Shown in pieces: positions 32,394 to 41,082 of a stretch of 64,000 nt of DNA (positions within the stretch are counted from its first letter, which is position 1; each line of letters opens with the position of its first letter). The DNA is from an uncultured Collinsella sp. Its GTDB lineage: Bacteria; Actinomycetota; Coriobacteriia; Coriobacteriales; Coriobacteriaceae. The stretch lies in the NCBI GenBank assembly GCA_902461085.1, contig CABPWH010000001.1, positions 1 to 64,000 of the forward strand, given 5' to 3'. The notes under the pieces were generated by a model. The model ran no database searches and was not told the DNA's origin. It saw nothing but the letters and a program-made list of their open reading frames with translations. A program made the translations under genes and the position numbers.

Positions 32394-32975
32394 TTACGAG
32401 AGTTTTTGAATCGCGCGCGCGACGCGGGCGATGGGTAGGCCCACCACATTATAGAAGTCGCCCGAAATATCGTGCACGAGCATGCGTCCGCCTGTGCCCT
32501 GAATGCCGTAGGCGCCGGCCTTGTCCATGGGCTCACCCGAGGCGACGTAGCGCTCGATCTGCTCGTCGGTGAGCTCGTAGAACGTCACGTCGGTCACATC
32601 GACAAAGGACAGGCTCTCGGCGGCATGCGGGGCGGCCGTATCGCCTGCCTTAACGATGCAGACGCCGGTTGCGACCTGGTGCGTGCGGCCCGAAAGCTCA
32701 CGGAGCATGGTGCGCGCCTCGTCCTCGGTTGCCGGCTTGCCCAAAATCTTGCCGTCGAAGGTGACGATGGTGTCGGCCGCGACGGTCAACTCATTGGGCT
32801 CGGCATACTCGGCAGCAACGGCAGCCGCCTTGGCGCGTGCCAAGCGCTCGACAAGCGTGAGCGGGGGCTCGCCATCAAAGGGCGTTTCGTCGATATCCGC
32901 GGGAATCACGCGAATGTTGTAGCCTGCCTCGCGCATCAGCTCTATGCGGCGCGGCGATTGGGAAGCCAAAATCAT
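32394..32975 (-). CDS. maf: Maf-like nucleoside triphosphate pyrophosphatase
   Basis: 193 residues. LASQSPRRIELMREAG (substrate loop with SxxR), VAADTIVTFDGKILGKP and YGIQGTGGRMLVHDISGDFYNVVGLPI are the Maf motifs. Such enzymes hydrolyse non-canonical or UTP/TTP nucleotides and influence septum formation. The ATG overlaps the preceding gene stop (ATGA), so the two are translationally coupled. Confidence 0.93.
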   Translation of the reverse strand: MILASQSPRRIELMREAGYNIRVIPADIDETPFDGEPPLTLVERLARAKAAAVAAEYAEPNELTVAADTIVTFDGKILGKPATEDEARTMLRELSGRTHQVATGVCIVKAGDTAAPHAAESLSFVDVTDVTFYELTDEQIERYVASGEPMDKAGAYGIQGTGGRMLVHDISGDFYNVVGLPIARVARAIQKLS

Positions 32976-33514
32976 AGTTGGATGCCCTCGGCGACCTTCT
33001 CGACGGCCTTGTCGCCGGCGAGCGTGCGCAGCAGCTCCAATGCAAAGGGGAGTGACTGTGCCATGCCGCTGGCAGTGATGATGTTGCCGTCTTGCGTGAC
33101 CTTCTCGCCGGTATAGGCGCCTTCGGGGAAGCTTTTCTCAAAGCCAGGGAAGCACGTGGCGTGGCGCCCCTCGAGCAGGTCGAGCTCGCCCAGGATAAAC
33201 GGGGCGGCGCAGATGGCGGCGACGTGCTTGGTCGCGGCGAACTCGCAGACCACGTCGCAGACACGCTGATCGGCGCGCAGGTTGGTGGCACCGGGCAGGC
33301 CGCCGGGCAGCACGACGCAGTCGTACTCGTCAAAGTTGATCTCATCAAAGAGCGCATCGCAGGTCACGGGGATCTGCAGCGAGCTTACGACCTCACGCGT
33401 GGGCATAATCGAGACGAGCGTGGCACGCACGCCGCCGCGACGCATGACATCGACCATGGTCAAGCATTCAATAGTTTCAAAGCCATCGGCGGCGAGAACG
33501 GCAACGCTGGGCAT
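32972..33514 (-). CDS. DJ-1/PfpI family protein
   Basis: 180 residues from ATG 33514 with AAAGGA upstream. VAVLAADGFETIE, VVLPGGLPGATNL and the nucleophile elbow VAAICAAPFIL (Cys near 106) are typical of DJ-1/YajL proteins. Members act as glyoxalases, deglycases or redox chaperones; the specific role is uncertain. It is upstream of, and coupled to, maf. Confidence 0.88.
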   Translation of the reverse strand: MPSVAVLAADGFETIECLTMVDVMRRGGVRATLVSIMPTREVVSSLQIPVTCDALFDEINFDEYDCVVLPGGLPGATNLRADQRVCDVVCEFAATKHVAAICAAPFILGELDLLEGRHATCFPGFEKSFPEGAYTGEKVTQDGNIITASGMAQSLPFALELLRTLAGDKAVEKVAEGIQL

Positions 33515-33620
33515 GAGGGTTCCTTTCATAGGCGGCATACAATTAGCCGTCTTATACCCCGAAGACCTCCGCTTGCCACGCTCGATTTCCCAATGATTTT
33601 TCTGAGCAATGATTAAGTGG

Positions 33621-34934
33621 CTAGTTGCGCTTGAGGTGGACGACGGTTTCGCAGTGGAAGGTTTGTGGGAATAGGTCGACTGGCGTGATCTTTATGGGGG
33701 AGAAGGTGCCTTCTTCGACAAAGCGTTTGAGATCGCGCGCCAGGGTGGCCGGGTCGCAGCTCACGTAGGCGACATCGCGGGCACTCGTGCTGGCGATAAG
33801 GTCGATCGCCTCGGGGGCGAGGCCTGCGCGCGGCGGGTCGACCACCAAGATGTCGGCATCCTGGTCGGGGAACTCGCGCACCGCGTCTCCGCCAATGACG
33901 TCGACGTTATCAAGCTTGTTGATTTCCAGGTTACGGCGTAGATCGCGCACGGCGGGGCCGTAGGCCTCGACGGCAGCGACAAAGTCGCAGCGGCGGGCGA
34001 GCGGCAGGGTAAAGGTGCCGGCACCGCAGTACAGGTCCACGGCAAGCTCGTCTTCCTGCGGGTCGAGCGCTTTCATGACAAGCTCGATCAAAATCTCGGC
34101 ACCCTTGGTGTTGACCTGGAAAAAAGACGGGGCAGACAAGCGCATCTGACCCTCGGCGATATTCTCGGTCCATGAGCCCTCTCCGGCGAGCATTTCGACC
34201 TTGGAGACACGGCGGGCCTTCTTTTCGCCCTTGCTCATCACGCGCACGATGCTCGTGGGATGAGCGGCGTCCGCCAGCACGCGGGAGACCTGCGAGCGCG
34301 GAAAAGAGCCTGTGGGCGTCCAGAGCGCCACTTCGAGTGCCTTGGTGCGACGCGAGGCGCGAATGCCCACGCGCTCGAGGCCCAGGTCGTGGCTGCCGCT
34401 CAGATAATTGAGCGCACCGACGACCGATTTGAGTGCCTTGGGGAAGCGTTTGTCGAACAACGGGCACGAATCGACGGTCACGATCTTGCGAGGATCGACA
34501 CCGTGCATGCCAAGACGCACGCGGCCGTTTACAACGGTCGGCTCGAGTTCGATTTTATTGCGGTAGCCCCAATCATCCTTGGTGTGGCGGATGGGTTGCA
34601 CCAGTTCATCGACTTGATCGGGGCTGAACTTGCCGATACGCTCGAGCGTGGAGCGCAGATTTTGCTCCTTGGCGGCGAGCTGTGCCGTGCGTGAGAGATT
34701 GCCCCACGAGCAGCCGCCGCAGATGCCCACGAAGGGGCAGGGAGGCTGAACGCGATCGGGGCTTGGCTCCAGAATCTCGGTGGTGCGGGCACGCATGAAC
34801 GACTTGCCGTCCTGTACGACCTCGGCCTCGACGGTGTCGCCTGCCACGGCGCCCTGCACAAAGACGGCCTTACCGTTGTCGGCGTGCGCCAGCCCGTCGG
34901 CGCCGTAGGTCATCGATTCTATAGTGAGCTTCAT
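33621..34934 (-). CDS. 23S rRNA (uracil-5-)-methyltransferase RumA/TrmA type
   Basis: 437 residues from ATG 34934 (AGGA upstream; the longer frame to 34970 lacks an RBS). A TRAM domain (1-55) precedes the 4Fe-4S cluster cysteines C66, C72 and C75 (CPFVGICGGCSW) plus a fourth in VDSCPLF. SAM binding is DLYCGAGTFTLPLA, with VVDPPRAGL. The catalytic Cys is in YVSCDPATLARDL, and the general base is the Glu in CETVVHLKR. It methylates uridine at C5 in RNA; which uridine is not readable here. Confidence 0.92.
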   Translation of the reverse strand: MKLTIESMTYGADGLAHADNGKAVFVQGAVAGDTVEAEVVQDGKSFMRARTTEILEPSPDRVQPPCPFVGICGGCSWGNLSRTAQLAAKEQNLRSTLERIGKFSPDQVDELVQPIRHTKDDWGYRNKIELEPTVVNGRVRLGMHGVDPRKIVTVDSCPLFDKRFPKALKSVVGALNYLSGSHDLGLERVGIRASRRTKALEVALWTPTGSFPRSQVSRVLADAAHPTSIVRVMSKGEKKARRVSKVEMLAGEGSWTENIAEGQMRLSAPSFFQVNTKGAEILIELVMKALDPQEDELAVDLYCGAGTFTLPLARRCDFVAAVEAYGPAVRDLRRNLEINKLDNVDVIGGDAVREFPDQDADILVVDPPRAGLAPEAIDLIASTSARDVAYVSCDPATLARDLKRFVEEGTFSPIKITPVDLFPQTFHCETVVHLKRN

Positions 34935-34980
34935 ATTCCTGCCTGTCATTCGCGTTGTTGTTCGCACCATGGTAGCAGGG

Positions 34981-35024
34981 AAAAGCGCCCCGCATCCGAG
35001 GCTTTCCTCAAATGCGGGGCGCTT
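34981..35024 (-). terminator. Terminator of ppk
   Basis: 13-bp perfect stem AAGCGCCCCGCAT / ATGCGGGGCGCTT (34983-34995 and 35012-35024), followed on the minus strand by CTTTTCC. Confidence 0.85.
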
Positions 35025-35056
35025 CTACAACCGCTTCTACAAACTGCTTCTACAAA
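35020..35056. repeat. Three tandem copies of GCTTCTACAA
   Basis: GCTTCTACAA recurs three times with a 12-13 bp period between the ppk stop and its terminator. The function is unknown; it is probably a local slippage or duplication product. Confidence 0.6.
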
Positions 35057-35059
35057 CGA

Positions 35060-37462
35060 CTATTTCGTCTTGCCGGTAATGAGCGTCTTAAGACCCAGGC
35101 CGATCAGACCCAGGCCCATGCGCACGCGACCGGGGCGATGGCGCTCGATGGCCTTGGTCTTGCCGGCGGGCTTATCGCGACGGGCGCTCGTCTCGGGTGC
35201 GGGCTTGGTGACCTGCGGCTCGGGCTGAGGTGCAGGTGCGGGCTCGGGCTCAATGACGGTCGCCTGGACCTCTTGGACTTTGGGTGCTACCGGCTGCGGC
35301 TCGGGCTCGGGGGCGGGTTTCGCCTCAATGACGGGCTCGGGCGCGGCCTCGGCGTTGCGATAGGCACGCTCCAGCAGGGCTTCCTGCGAGTTGAAGGGTT
35401 TCTCACCCTCTGCACGCTCCACGGGGACCCAGGTGCCGTCGCTCGTGAGGCTGCGGGCCTTCACGTTGTCGCGCAGCTGCATGCCCATGTACTCGTGCAC
35501 TAGGGCGCGGCAGGTGGGGTCGAGCACGGGGAAGGCAATCTCCACGCGGTGCTCGGTGTTGCGCGTCATCATGTCTGCCGAGCTCAGGTAAATCATGTCC
35601 GAGTCCACGCCGAAAGCATAGACGCGCGCGTGCTCCAAAAAGCGTCCGACGATGGAGCGGACATGCACGTTCTCGGTCTTGCCCGGAACACCGGGCTTGA
35701 GACACGAGATGCCGCGGATGATCATGTCCACGCGGACTCCTGCGCACGATGCCTCGGCGATCTTGTCGATAACCTCGCGGTCGGTCAGCGAGTTGAGCTT
35801 AAAGAACACGCGGGCGGGCTCGCCGGCAAGGGCGCGCTGGATCTCGCGGTCAAGCCCGCGCATGATGAGCGGTTTCAGTCCGACGGGCGCCACACCCAGG
35901 AAGCGGTAGTCGCCGCGCAGGTTGCCCAGCGACAGATTGCGGAAGAACAGGTTGGCGTCCTCGCCGATGCCGGGATGGGCTGTCATGAGCATAAAGTCGC
36001 TGTAGAGTTTGGCCGTCTTCTCGTTAAAGTTGCCGGTGCCCAAAAGCGTGAGGCGCGTTAGCGCCATGCCCTCGCGATAGGTGAGCTGGCAGATCTTTGA
36101 GTGGCATTTAAAGCCCTCGGAACCATAGATGACGGTGCAGCCGGCCTCTTCCAGGCGCTCGGCCCACTCGATGTTGTTCTGCTCGTCAAAGCGGGCACGA
36201 AGTTCCATGAGCACCGTGACCTCTTTGCCGTTCTCGGCAGCATCGATCAGCGACTCGCACAGGCGGCTCTGCTTGGCCACGCGGTAGAGCGTGATGCGCA
36301 GCGAGATGCACTCGGTGTCGTAGGCGGCCTCGTGCACCAGATCCAGGAAGGGGTTCATGGCCTCGTAGGGATAAAAGAGCAGCTTGTCGTGCTGCAGCAC
36401 CTGCTCGCGGATGGAGCGGGTCATGTCGATGGTGGGATTGGGCTGCGGCCTAAACGGCGTAAAGAGCAGCTCGTTGCGCAGGTGCTCGGGAATCTTGCCC
36501 TCAATGCCAAAGACGTAGCCCAGGTCGAGCGGGATATCGCAGGTAAAGACAGAGCGGCGCGAAAGCTCGAGCGCCTTGCGGATGGTCTTGAGCGTTGCCT
36601 TCTCGAGCGACCCCGAGACCGCGAGCACTACCGGCTGCAGACGCAGGCGCTTCTTGAGGATGCGCTTCATGTGCTGGCGGTAGTCCTCTTCCTCTTCGAC
36701 GCCCTCGCCGTCCGGATCGATGTCGGCGTTGCGGGTGACGCGGATCAGCGCACGATCCAGCGGCTTATAGGAGCCAAAGCAGCTGTCCAGGCAGGCGAGG
36801 ATGACGTCCTCGAGCAAGATGTAGGAGTAGGTGCCGGTGGGCGAGGGGATCTCGACCACGCGGTTCATCGAGGCGGAAATCTCGATAAGGCCCAGCAGGC
36901 TCTCCTCGTCGGTGGCGCCGTCCAGACCACAGGCCAGATAGAGCGCGCCATTGCGTAGGTTGGGGAAGGGGTGGCGAGGATCGATGACCAGCGGCGAGAT
37001 GACCGGCGACACGTAGGCCTGGAAGTAGCGGGTTACAAAGGTGCGCTCCTCGGGCGTAAGCGAATCGATGCGGGCGCGGTGAACGCCCAAGGTGTCGAGC
37101 TTGCCCTCGATGCTCTTAAAGATGGACTCCCAACGGGTAAGGAGCCCGGGCATTTCGGCCATGACAGCATCGACCTGTTCGGAGGCGGTCATATTGCTCT
37201 TGTTGTCGACAGGTTGTTTTTTGAGCTCCGCCAGATCGGACAGGCCGCCCACGCGCACCATGAGAAACTCGTCGAGGTTAGACTCGAAAATCGATACGAA
37301 CTTTAGACGCTCGAACAGCGGAACGGTCTCATCGAAGGCTTCGTCAAGCACGCGGTTGTCAAAGCGCAGCCAGCTAAGCTCTCGGTTTTGCGTGTACGAG
37401 AAGTCGCGCGGCGGTTTGCGCAGCTTTGCGGCGGCTTGCTTCTTTTCGATTTTGCTCGGCAT
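35060..37462 (-). CDS. ppk: Polyphosphate kinase 1 with Pro/Glu-rich C-terminal extension
   Basis: 800 residues from ATG 37462; an ATG two codons upstream is also possible. The N-terminal segment NRELSWLRFDNRVLDEA, FESNLDEFLMVRVGG, YPYEAMNPFLDLVHEAA, the first HKD-like His in EGFKCHSKICQL and the second in GRFLEHARVYAF are the PPK1 motifs. The catalytic core ends near residue 690. The last 110 or so residues are a low-complexity tail (EPEPQPVAPKV, EPEPAPAPQPEPQ) ending in a basic/hydrophobic segment RVRMGLGLIGLGLKTLITGK, not usual in PPK1. It makes polyphosphate from ATP. Confidence 0.92.
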   Translation of the reverse strand: MPSKIEKKQAAAKLRKPPRDFSYTQNRELSWLRFDNRVLDEAFDETVPLFERLKFVSIFESNLDEFLMVRVGGLSDLAELKKQPVDNKSNMTASEQVDAVMAEMPGLLTRWESIFKSIEGKLDTLGVHRARIDSLTPEERTFVTRYFQAYVSPVISPLVIDPRHPFPNLRNGALYLACGLDGATDEESLLGLIEISASMNRVVEIPSPTGTYSYILLEDVILACLDSCFGSYKPLDRALIRVTRNADIDPDGEGVEEEEDYRQHMKRILKKRLRLQPVVLAVSGSLEKATLKTIRKALELSRRSVFTCDIPLDLGYVFGIEGKIPEHLRNELLFTPFRPQPNPTIDMTRSIREQVLQHDKLLFYPYEAMNPFLDLVHEAAYDTECISLRITLYRVAKQSRLCESLIDAAENGKEVTVLMELRARFDEQNNIEWAERLEEAGCTVIYGSEGFKCHSKICQLTYREGMALTRLTLLGTGNFNEKTAKLYSDFMLMTAHPGIGEDANLFFRNLSLGNLRGDYRFLGVAPVGLKPLIMRGLDREIQRALAGEPARVFFKLNSLTDREVIDKIAEASCAGVRVDMIIRGISCLKPGVPGKTENVHVRSIVGRFLEHARVYAFGVDSDMIYLSSADMMTRNTEHRVEIAFPVLDPTCRALVHEYMGMQLRDNVKARSLTSDGTWVPVERAEGEKPFNSQEALLERAYRNAEAAPEPVIEAKPAPEPEPQPVAPKVQEVQATVIEPEPAPAPQPEPQVTKPAPETSARRDKPAGKTKAIERHRPGRVRMGLGLIGLGLKTLITGKTK

Positions 37463-37556
37463 ATGCATCTGTCCGTTCAGTCCCCACAGAGGACGGTAGC
37501 CTAACACTTTTCACTATTGTCTCAATTTAGTCGACCGCTGGCACGGACGTATCGCG

Positions 37557-37936
37557 TGAACGGTATCTTTACCTACTTCTTACGCTGACAAGTCATAGGA
37601 CTGACGCCCTGCTCGTCTGCAAGTGGTCTATATCCTCACTCAACTGGTACGTAAGTGTGAATAAGAATGATAGATAGCTGAATATCATCGAATACAGGCG
37701 GAAACGTAAACAAGCGTCATTTATATACATAAAACTTATTTAGCTATGCAATTCTGAATCAAAAGTTTAGAGATGCAATTGCAAATGGTTTTTAGGAAAA
37801 AAGAGCGTTTACCTTAGAAAAGTTACTTTAGAATGCCGAAGTACATCATGGGGGAATCACATGCGATATACCGTTCATCGCACTTTGTTGACCGTTCGGG
37901 GGCGAGGTGGAATTGCGGGTGGAATTTGGATATAAC
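37557..37936 (+). promoter_or_regulatory. arcA copy 1 promoter with phased CCGTTC motifs
   Basis: TGAACGGTAT (37557-37566) and its exact complement ATACCGTTCA (37868-37877) bracket the region. CCGTTC occurs at 37871 and 37892, 21 bp apart. Downstream GGGGGCGAGGTGGAAT leads to a weak -35 TGGAAT (37908-37913) and -10 TATAAC (37931-37936) with 17 bp spacing. The same layout recurs before the second arcA. No gene is supportable in 37463-38017. Confidence 0.6.
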
Positions 37937-37993
37937 TAGAGCTGTCAGCAAGCAGCGTCCGCTATGGAAGGGCGCTGAGAGATTCGGCCGAAA

Positions 37994-39259
37994 GGCCCGA
38001 AAGAAAGGTAGGAGGCCATGACGAAAGGTCTGCACGTGCCTTCCGAGATCGGCAAGCTCAGGAAGGTCTGCCTGCACCGTCCCGGCGACGAGCTCCTCAA
38101 CCTGCCGCCCGACGAGCTCGAGCGACTCCTGTTCGACGACGTCCCGTTCCTGGAGGTCGCGCAGCAGGAGCACGACACCTTCGCCCAGATCCTGAGGGAC
38201 CAGGGCGTGGAGGTCCTCTATCTCGAGAACCTCGTCGCCGAGGTGTTCGACCAGGTCCCCGGCGCCCGCGCCGAGTTCACCGACCAGTACATCGCCGAGG
38301 CCGGCATCCGCGGCCAGCACATGCCGCAGATCGTCCGCGAGAAGCTGGACTCCATCGAGGACAACCTCGAGTTCGTCAAGAAGACCATGGCCGGCATGAC
38401 CAAGTCCGAGATCGACATGCCCCTCACGGCGTCCACGACCCTCGACTCCCTGGTCAACTCCGAGTCCGAGTCCGACCTGATCATCGACCCGATGCCCAAC
38501 CTCTACTTCACCCGCGACCCGTTCGCGGTCATCGGCGAGGGCGTCAACCTCAACCGCATGTACTCGGTCACCCGCAACCGCGAGACCCTGTACGGCAAGT
38601 ACATCTTCAAGTACCACCCCGACTACAAGGACGTCTCGCTGTACTTCCGTCGCGACTGCCAGTTCCACACCGAGGGCGGCGACGTGCTGAACATCAACGA
38701 GAAGACCCTCGCCGTCGGCATCTCCCAGCGCACCCAGGCCGCCGCGATCGACGTCATGGCCCAGAACATCTTCTGGAACTCCGACTCCAAGGTCGAGCGC
38801 ATCCTGGCCTTCGACATCCCGGTCTCGCGCGCCTTCATGCACCTCGACACGGTCTTCACCCAGATCGACGTCGATAAGTTCACGATCCACCCCGCCATCA
38901 TGGGCACCCTGCGCGTCTACGAGCTGACCGCCGGCAAGAACCCGGGCGACGTGAACATCCGCCTGATCGAGGACACCCTCGAGCACGTCCTGGAGGACGC
39001 CACCGGCGTCGACCAGGTCAAGCTGATCCCCTGCGGCGGCGGCGACCCGATCGCGGCCTCCCGCGAGCAGTGGAACGACGGCTCCAACACCCTGTGCGTC
39101 GAGCCCGGCAAGATCTGCGTCTACGCCCGCAACACCGTCACCAACGACGTGCTGTACAAGGAGGGCCTGGACCTTCTCGTCGTGCCCTCCGCCGAGCTCT
39201 CCCGCGGCCGCGGCGGCCCGCGCTGCATGAGCATGCCCTTCTGGCGCGAGGACCTCTAA
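37994..39259 (+). repeat. 1266-bp direct repeat, copy 1 (arcA plus RBS)
   Basis: Appears identical to 41083-42348 from GGCCCGAAAG in the leader to the stop codon. Translations in several frames and both strands agree exactly. Flanks diverge abruptly on both sides. Confidence 0.9.
38018..39259 (+). CDS. arcA: Arginine deiminase, copy 1
   Basis: 413 residues. HVPSEIGKLRKVCLHRPG, NLYFTRDPFAVIGEGV, DCQFHTEGGDVLNI, FMHLDTVFTQID and GRGGPRCMSMPF with the catalytic Cys403 are the arginine deiminase signature. It hydrolyses arginine to citrulline and ammonia in the cytoplasm. GGTAGGAGG lies before the ATG. Codon choice is extremely C-ending, as in the most highly expressed genes. It has its own promoter region and terminator, and is followed by an aminotransferase rather than arcB. 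Confidence 0.96.
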   Translation: MTKGLHVPSEIGKLRKVCLHRPGDELLNLPPDELERLLFDDVPFLEVAQQEHDTFAQILRDQGVEVLYLENLVAEVFDQVPGARAEFTDQYIAEAGIRGQHMPQIVREKLDSIEDNLEFVKKTMAGMTKSEIDMPLTASTTLDSLVNSESESDLIIDPMPNLYFTRDPFAVIGEGVNLNRMYSVTRNRETLYGKYIFKYHPDYKDVSLYFRRDCQFHTEGGDVLNINEKTLAVGISQRTQAAAIDVMAQNIFWNSDSKVERILAFDIPVSRAFMHLDTVFTQIDVDKFTIHPAIMGTLRVYELTAGKNPGDVNIRLIEDTLEHVLEDATGVDQVKLIPCGGGDPIAASREQWNDGSNTLCVEPGKICVYARNTVTNDVLYKEGLDLLVVPSAELSRGRGGPRCMSMPFWREDL

Positions 39260-39320
39260 AGTCTTCAAGGACTCGTACGGGTCATAATACATACATCTAG
39301 CTGCCATTAGATGTCTCCCA

Positions 39321-39352
39321 TTGGGGCGGTGCGGGTTTTCGCACCGCCCCAA
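39321..39352 (+). terminator. Terminator after arcA copy 1
   Basis: 13-bp perfect stem TTGGGGCGGTGCG / CGCACCGCCCCAA with a 6-nt loop. The tail lacks a long T-run, so some read-through into the aminotransferase gene is possible. Confidence 0.65.
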
Positions 39353-39408
39353 CCTTGTATGAGGAACGTCAACACGATTGGACGACTGCTTTTGTAAGGA
39401 GCTTGGCC

Positions 39409-40533
39409 ATGGACATCAAGACGATTGGCGTTGAGGAATGGCTCAACGTTTGGGAGAAGAGCGCCGCGTGGGACATCGCCCAGTCGACGATCTCGTCGCT
39501 CACCATGGGCGAGCTGCGCGCGCTCGATGAACAGGACGGCGCCACGTTCTACGAGCGCCTGGACCGCGAGAAGATGAACTACGGCTGGATCGAGGGCTCG
39601 CCGGAGTTTAAGGCCGAGGTTGCCAAGCTGTATCGTCGCGAGGTCAATCCCGATCACATTCTGCAGACCAATGGCTGCACGGGCGCTAACCTCAACGCCA
39701 TCATGGCTGTGGTCGAGCCCGGCGACCATGTTATCGCCGAGTGGCCCACCTACGCGCCGCTCTACGAGATTCCGCGCACGCTGGGCGCCGAGGTCGAGTA
39801 TTGGGGGCTTCGCGAGGAACTCGGCTGGAAGCCCGATATCGAACAGCTCAAGCGCCTGGTTCGCCCCACCACCAAGCTCATCTGCATCAACAACGCATCG
39901 AACCCCATCGGTACGGTGCTCGATGCCGATATGCTCGGCCAGATTGCCGAGATCGCCCGTTCGGTGGGCGCCTACGTGCTGTGCGACGAGGTGTACCTGC
40001 CGCTTGAGAACACCGAGGCCTTTATGTCGATGGCTGACGTGTACGAGAATGCCATTGTCACCAACTCGTTGTCGAAGACCTATTCGACGCCTGCGGCCCG
40101 CGTGGGCTGGGTCGTGGCAGACGAAGAGGTGTCCAACCGTATCCGTACCTATCGCGATTACACCATGATCTGCGGCGGCGTGTTCAACGATGCCCTGGCG
40201 ACCTATGTGCTCGAGCACAAGGACAAGATTGTCGAGCGCAATCGCAAGATCGTGTTTGGCAACCGCGATATCGCGCAGGCTTGGATCGATACGCAGCATC
40301 GCGTTTCCTGGACGGCTCCGCAGGGCGTGTCCACCTCGTTTATCCAGCTTGATATTCCCGAGGACGACGAGGGGTTCTGCAAGCGCCTGCTGTCCGAGAG
40401 GGGAGTGCTGCTGGTACCCGGCAGCCGCTTTGAGCTTCCCTGTGGCGCACGCCTGGGCTACTGCGCGAGCGAGGACGTTCTGCGTGAGGGCCTGATGCTT
40501 TTGGGCGAGGCACTGGCGGAGTTTGATCGCTAG
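39409..40533 (+). CDS. Class I/II PLP aminotransferase
   Basis: 374 residues from ATG 39409 (AAGGAG 8 nt upstream). Fold-type I motifs: TNGCTGANLNAIMAVV, INNASNPIGTVL, CDEVYLPL and the PLP lysine in NSLSKTYSTPAARVGW. The N-terminus (EEWLNVWEKSAAWDIAQSTI, then TMGELRAL) resembles the family that includes capreomycidine synthase, an arginine-derived amino-acid enzyme. Substrate is unknown. It is inserted between two identical arcA copies, which suggests a role with arginine, citrulline or ornithine. Confidence 0.8.
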   Translation: MDIKTIGVEEWLNVWEKSAAWDIAQSTISSLTMGELRALDEQDGATFYERLDREKMNYGWIEGSPEFKAEVAKLYRREVNPDHILQTNGCTGANLNAIMAVVEPGDHVIAEWPTYAPLYEIPRTLGAEVEYWGLREELGWKPDIEQLKRLVRPTTKLICINNASNPIGTVLDADMLGQIAEIARSVGAYVLCDEVYLPLENTEAFMSMADVYENAIVTNSLSKTYSTPAARVGWVVADEEVSNRIRTYRDYTMICGGVFNDALATYVLEHKDKIVERNRKIVFGNRDIAQAWIDTQHRVSWTAPQGVSTSFIQLDIPEDDEGFCKRLLSERGVLLVPGSRFELPCGARLGYCASEDVLREGLMLLGEALAEFDR

Positions 40534-40582
40534 GATTCCGATGATCTTCGAGGGCCTTATCTAAATTGGCCGAAGATAATCG

Positions 40583-40621
40583 AAAACGGACCCGTTTCCC
40601 TAGTGAAGCGGGTCCGTTTTT
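40583..40621 (+). terminator. Terminator of the aminotransferase gene
   Basis: AACGGACCCG / CGGGTCCGTT stem with a 14-nt loop and TTTTT tail. Confidence 0.88.
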
Positions 40622-40700
40622 CTATACCGAGAAGTCAAGTTGTTACAAATGGGGCTGTAAAGCGAGCCGGTATCCGCTGGGCCTTATACTGAGTTTCCGG

Positions 40701-41025
40701 TGAACGGTATCAAGCGTCTGGTAAACGGTAATTTATTTACCAGAAATGAATAGGACAAACTTTTTTCTGAATAAAAATGAAAATGGTTGAGACACGGTAT
40801 GAACCGCTAATTCTATTCATAGCTTTATTGGAAATATGCAATTTGAGGATGGTTTAACAAAGTTTAGTTCCATTTGATTTTAGGATTGAAAACGCGTTTA
40901 AGCACGTAAATACGCTTTATTAAGATGAAGTGTGCCATGCGTGAAGTATATGTGTATGCCGTTCACCCCCTATAAAAAACCGTTCGGGGGCAAGGTGGAA
41001 GTATGAGCTGATTTTGGATATAAAT
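40701..41025 (+). promoter_or_regulatory. arcA copy 2 promoter with phased CCGTTC motifs
   Basis: TGAACGGTAT (40701-40710) and TAAACGGTAA (40722-40731) are 21 bp apart. CCGTTC at 40959 and 40980 is also 21 bp apart. GGGGGCAAGGTGGAAG then leads to -35 TGGAAG (40996-41001) and -10 TATAAA (41019-41024) with 17 bp spacing. This matches the first arcA promoter in order and spacing although most of the surrounding AT-rich DNA differs. The rest of 40622-41082 shows no gene. Confidence 0.62.
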
Positions 41026-41082
41026 ATGTCGTCAGCAATAACGCCTCACACGGAGGGGCGCTAACGAATCGGCCCTGACAAG

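Noticed and set aside
37833..38021. 62-residue plus-strand frame upstream of arcA copy 1
   Set aside because: It runs through the conserved promoter motifs and has no counterpart before arcA copy 2.
37823..39352. 509-residue minus-strand open frame
   Set aside because: Shadow of arcA. The strong C-ending codon bias removes stops on the antisense strand; the product is Val/Leu/Asp/Gly/Glu repetitive and has no RBS.
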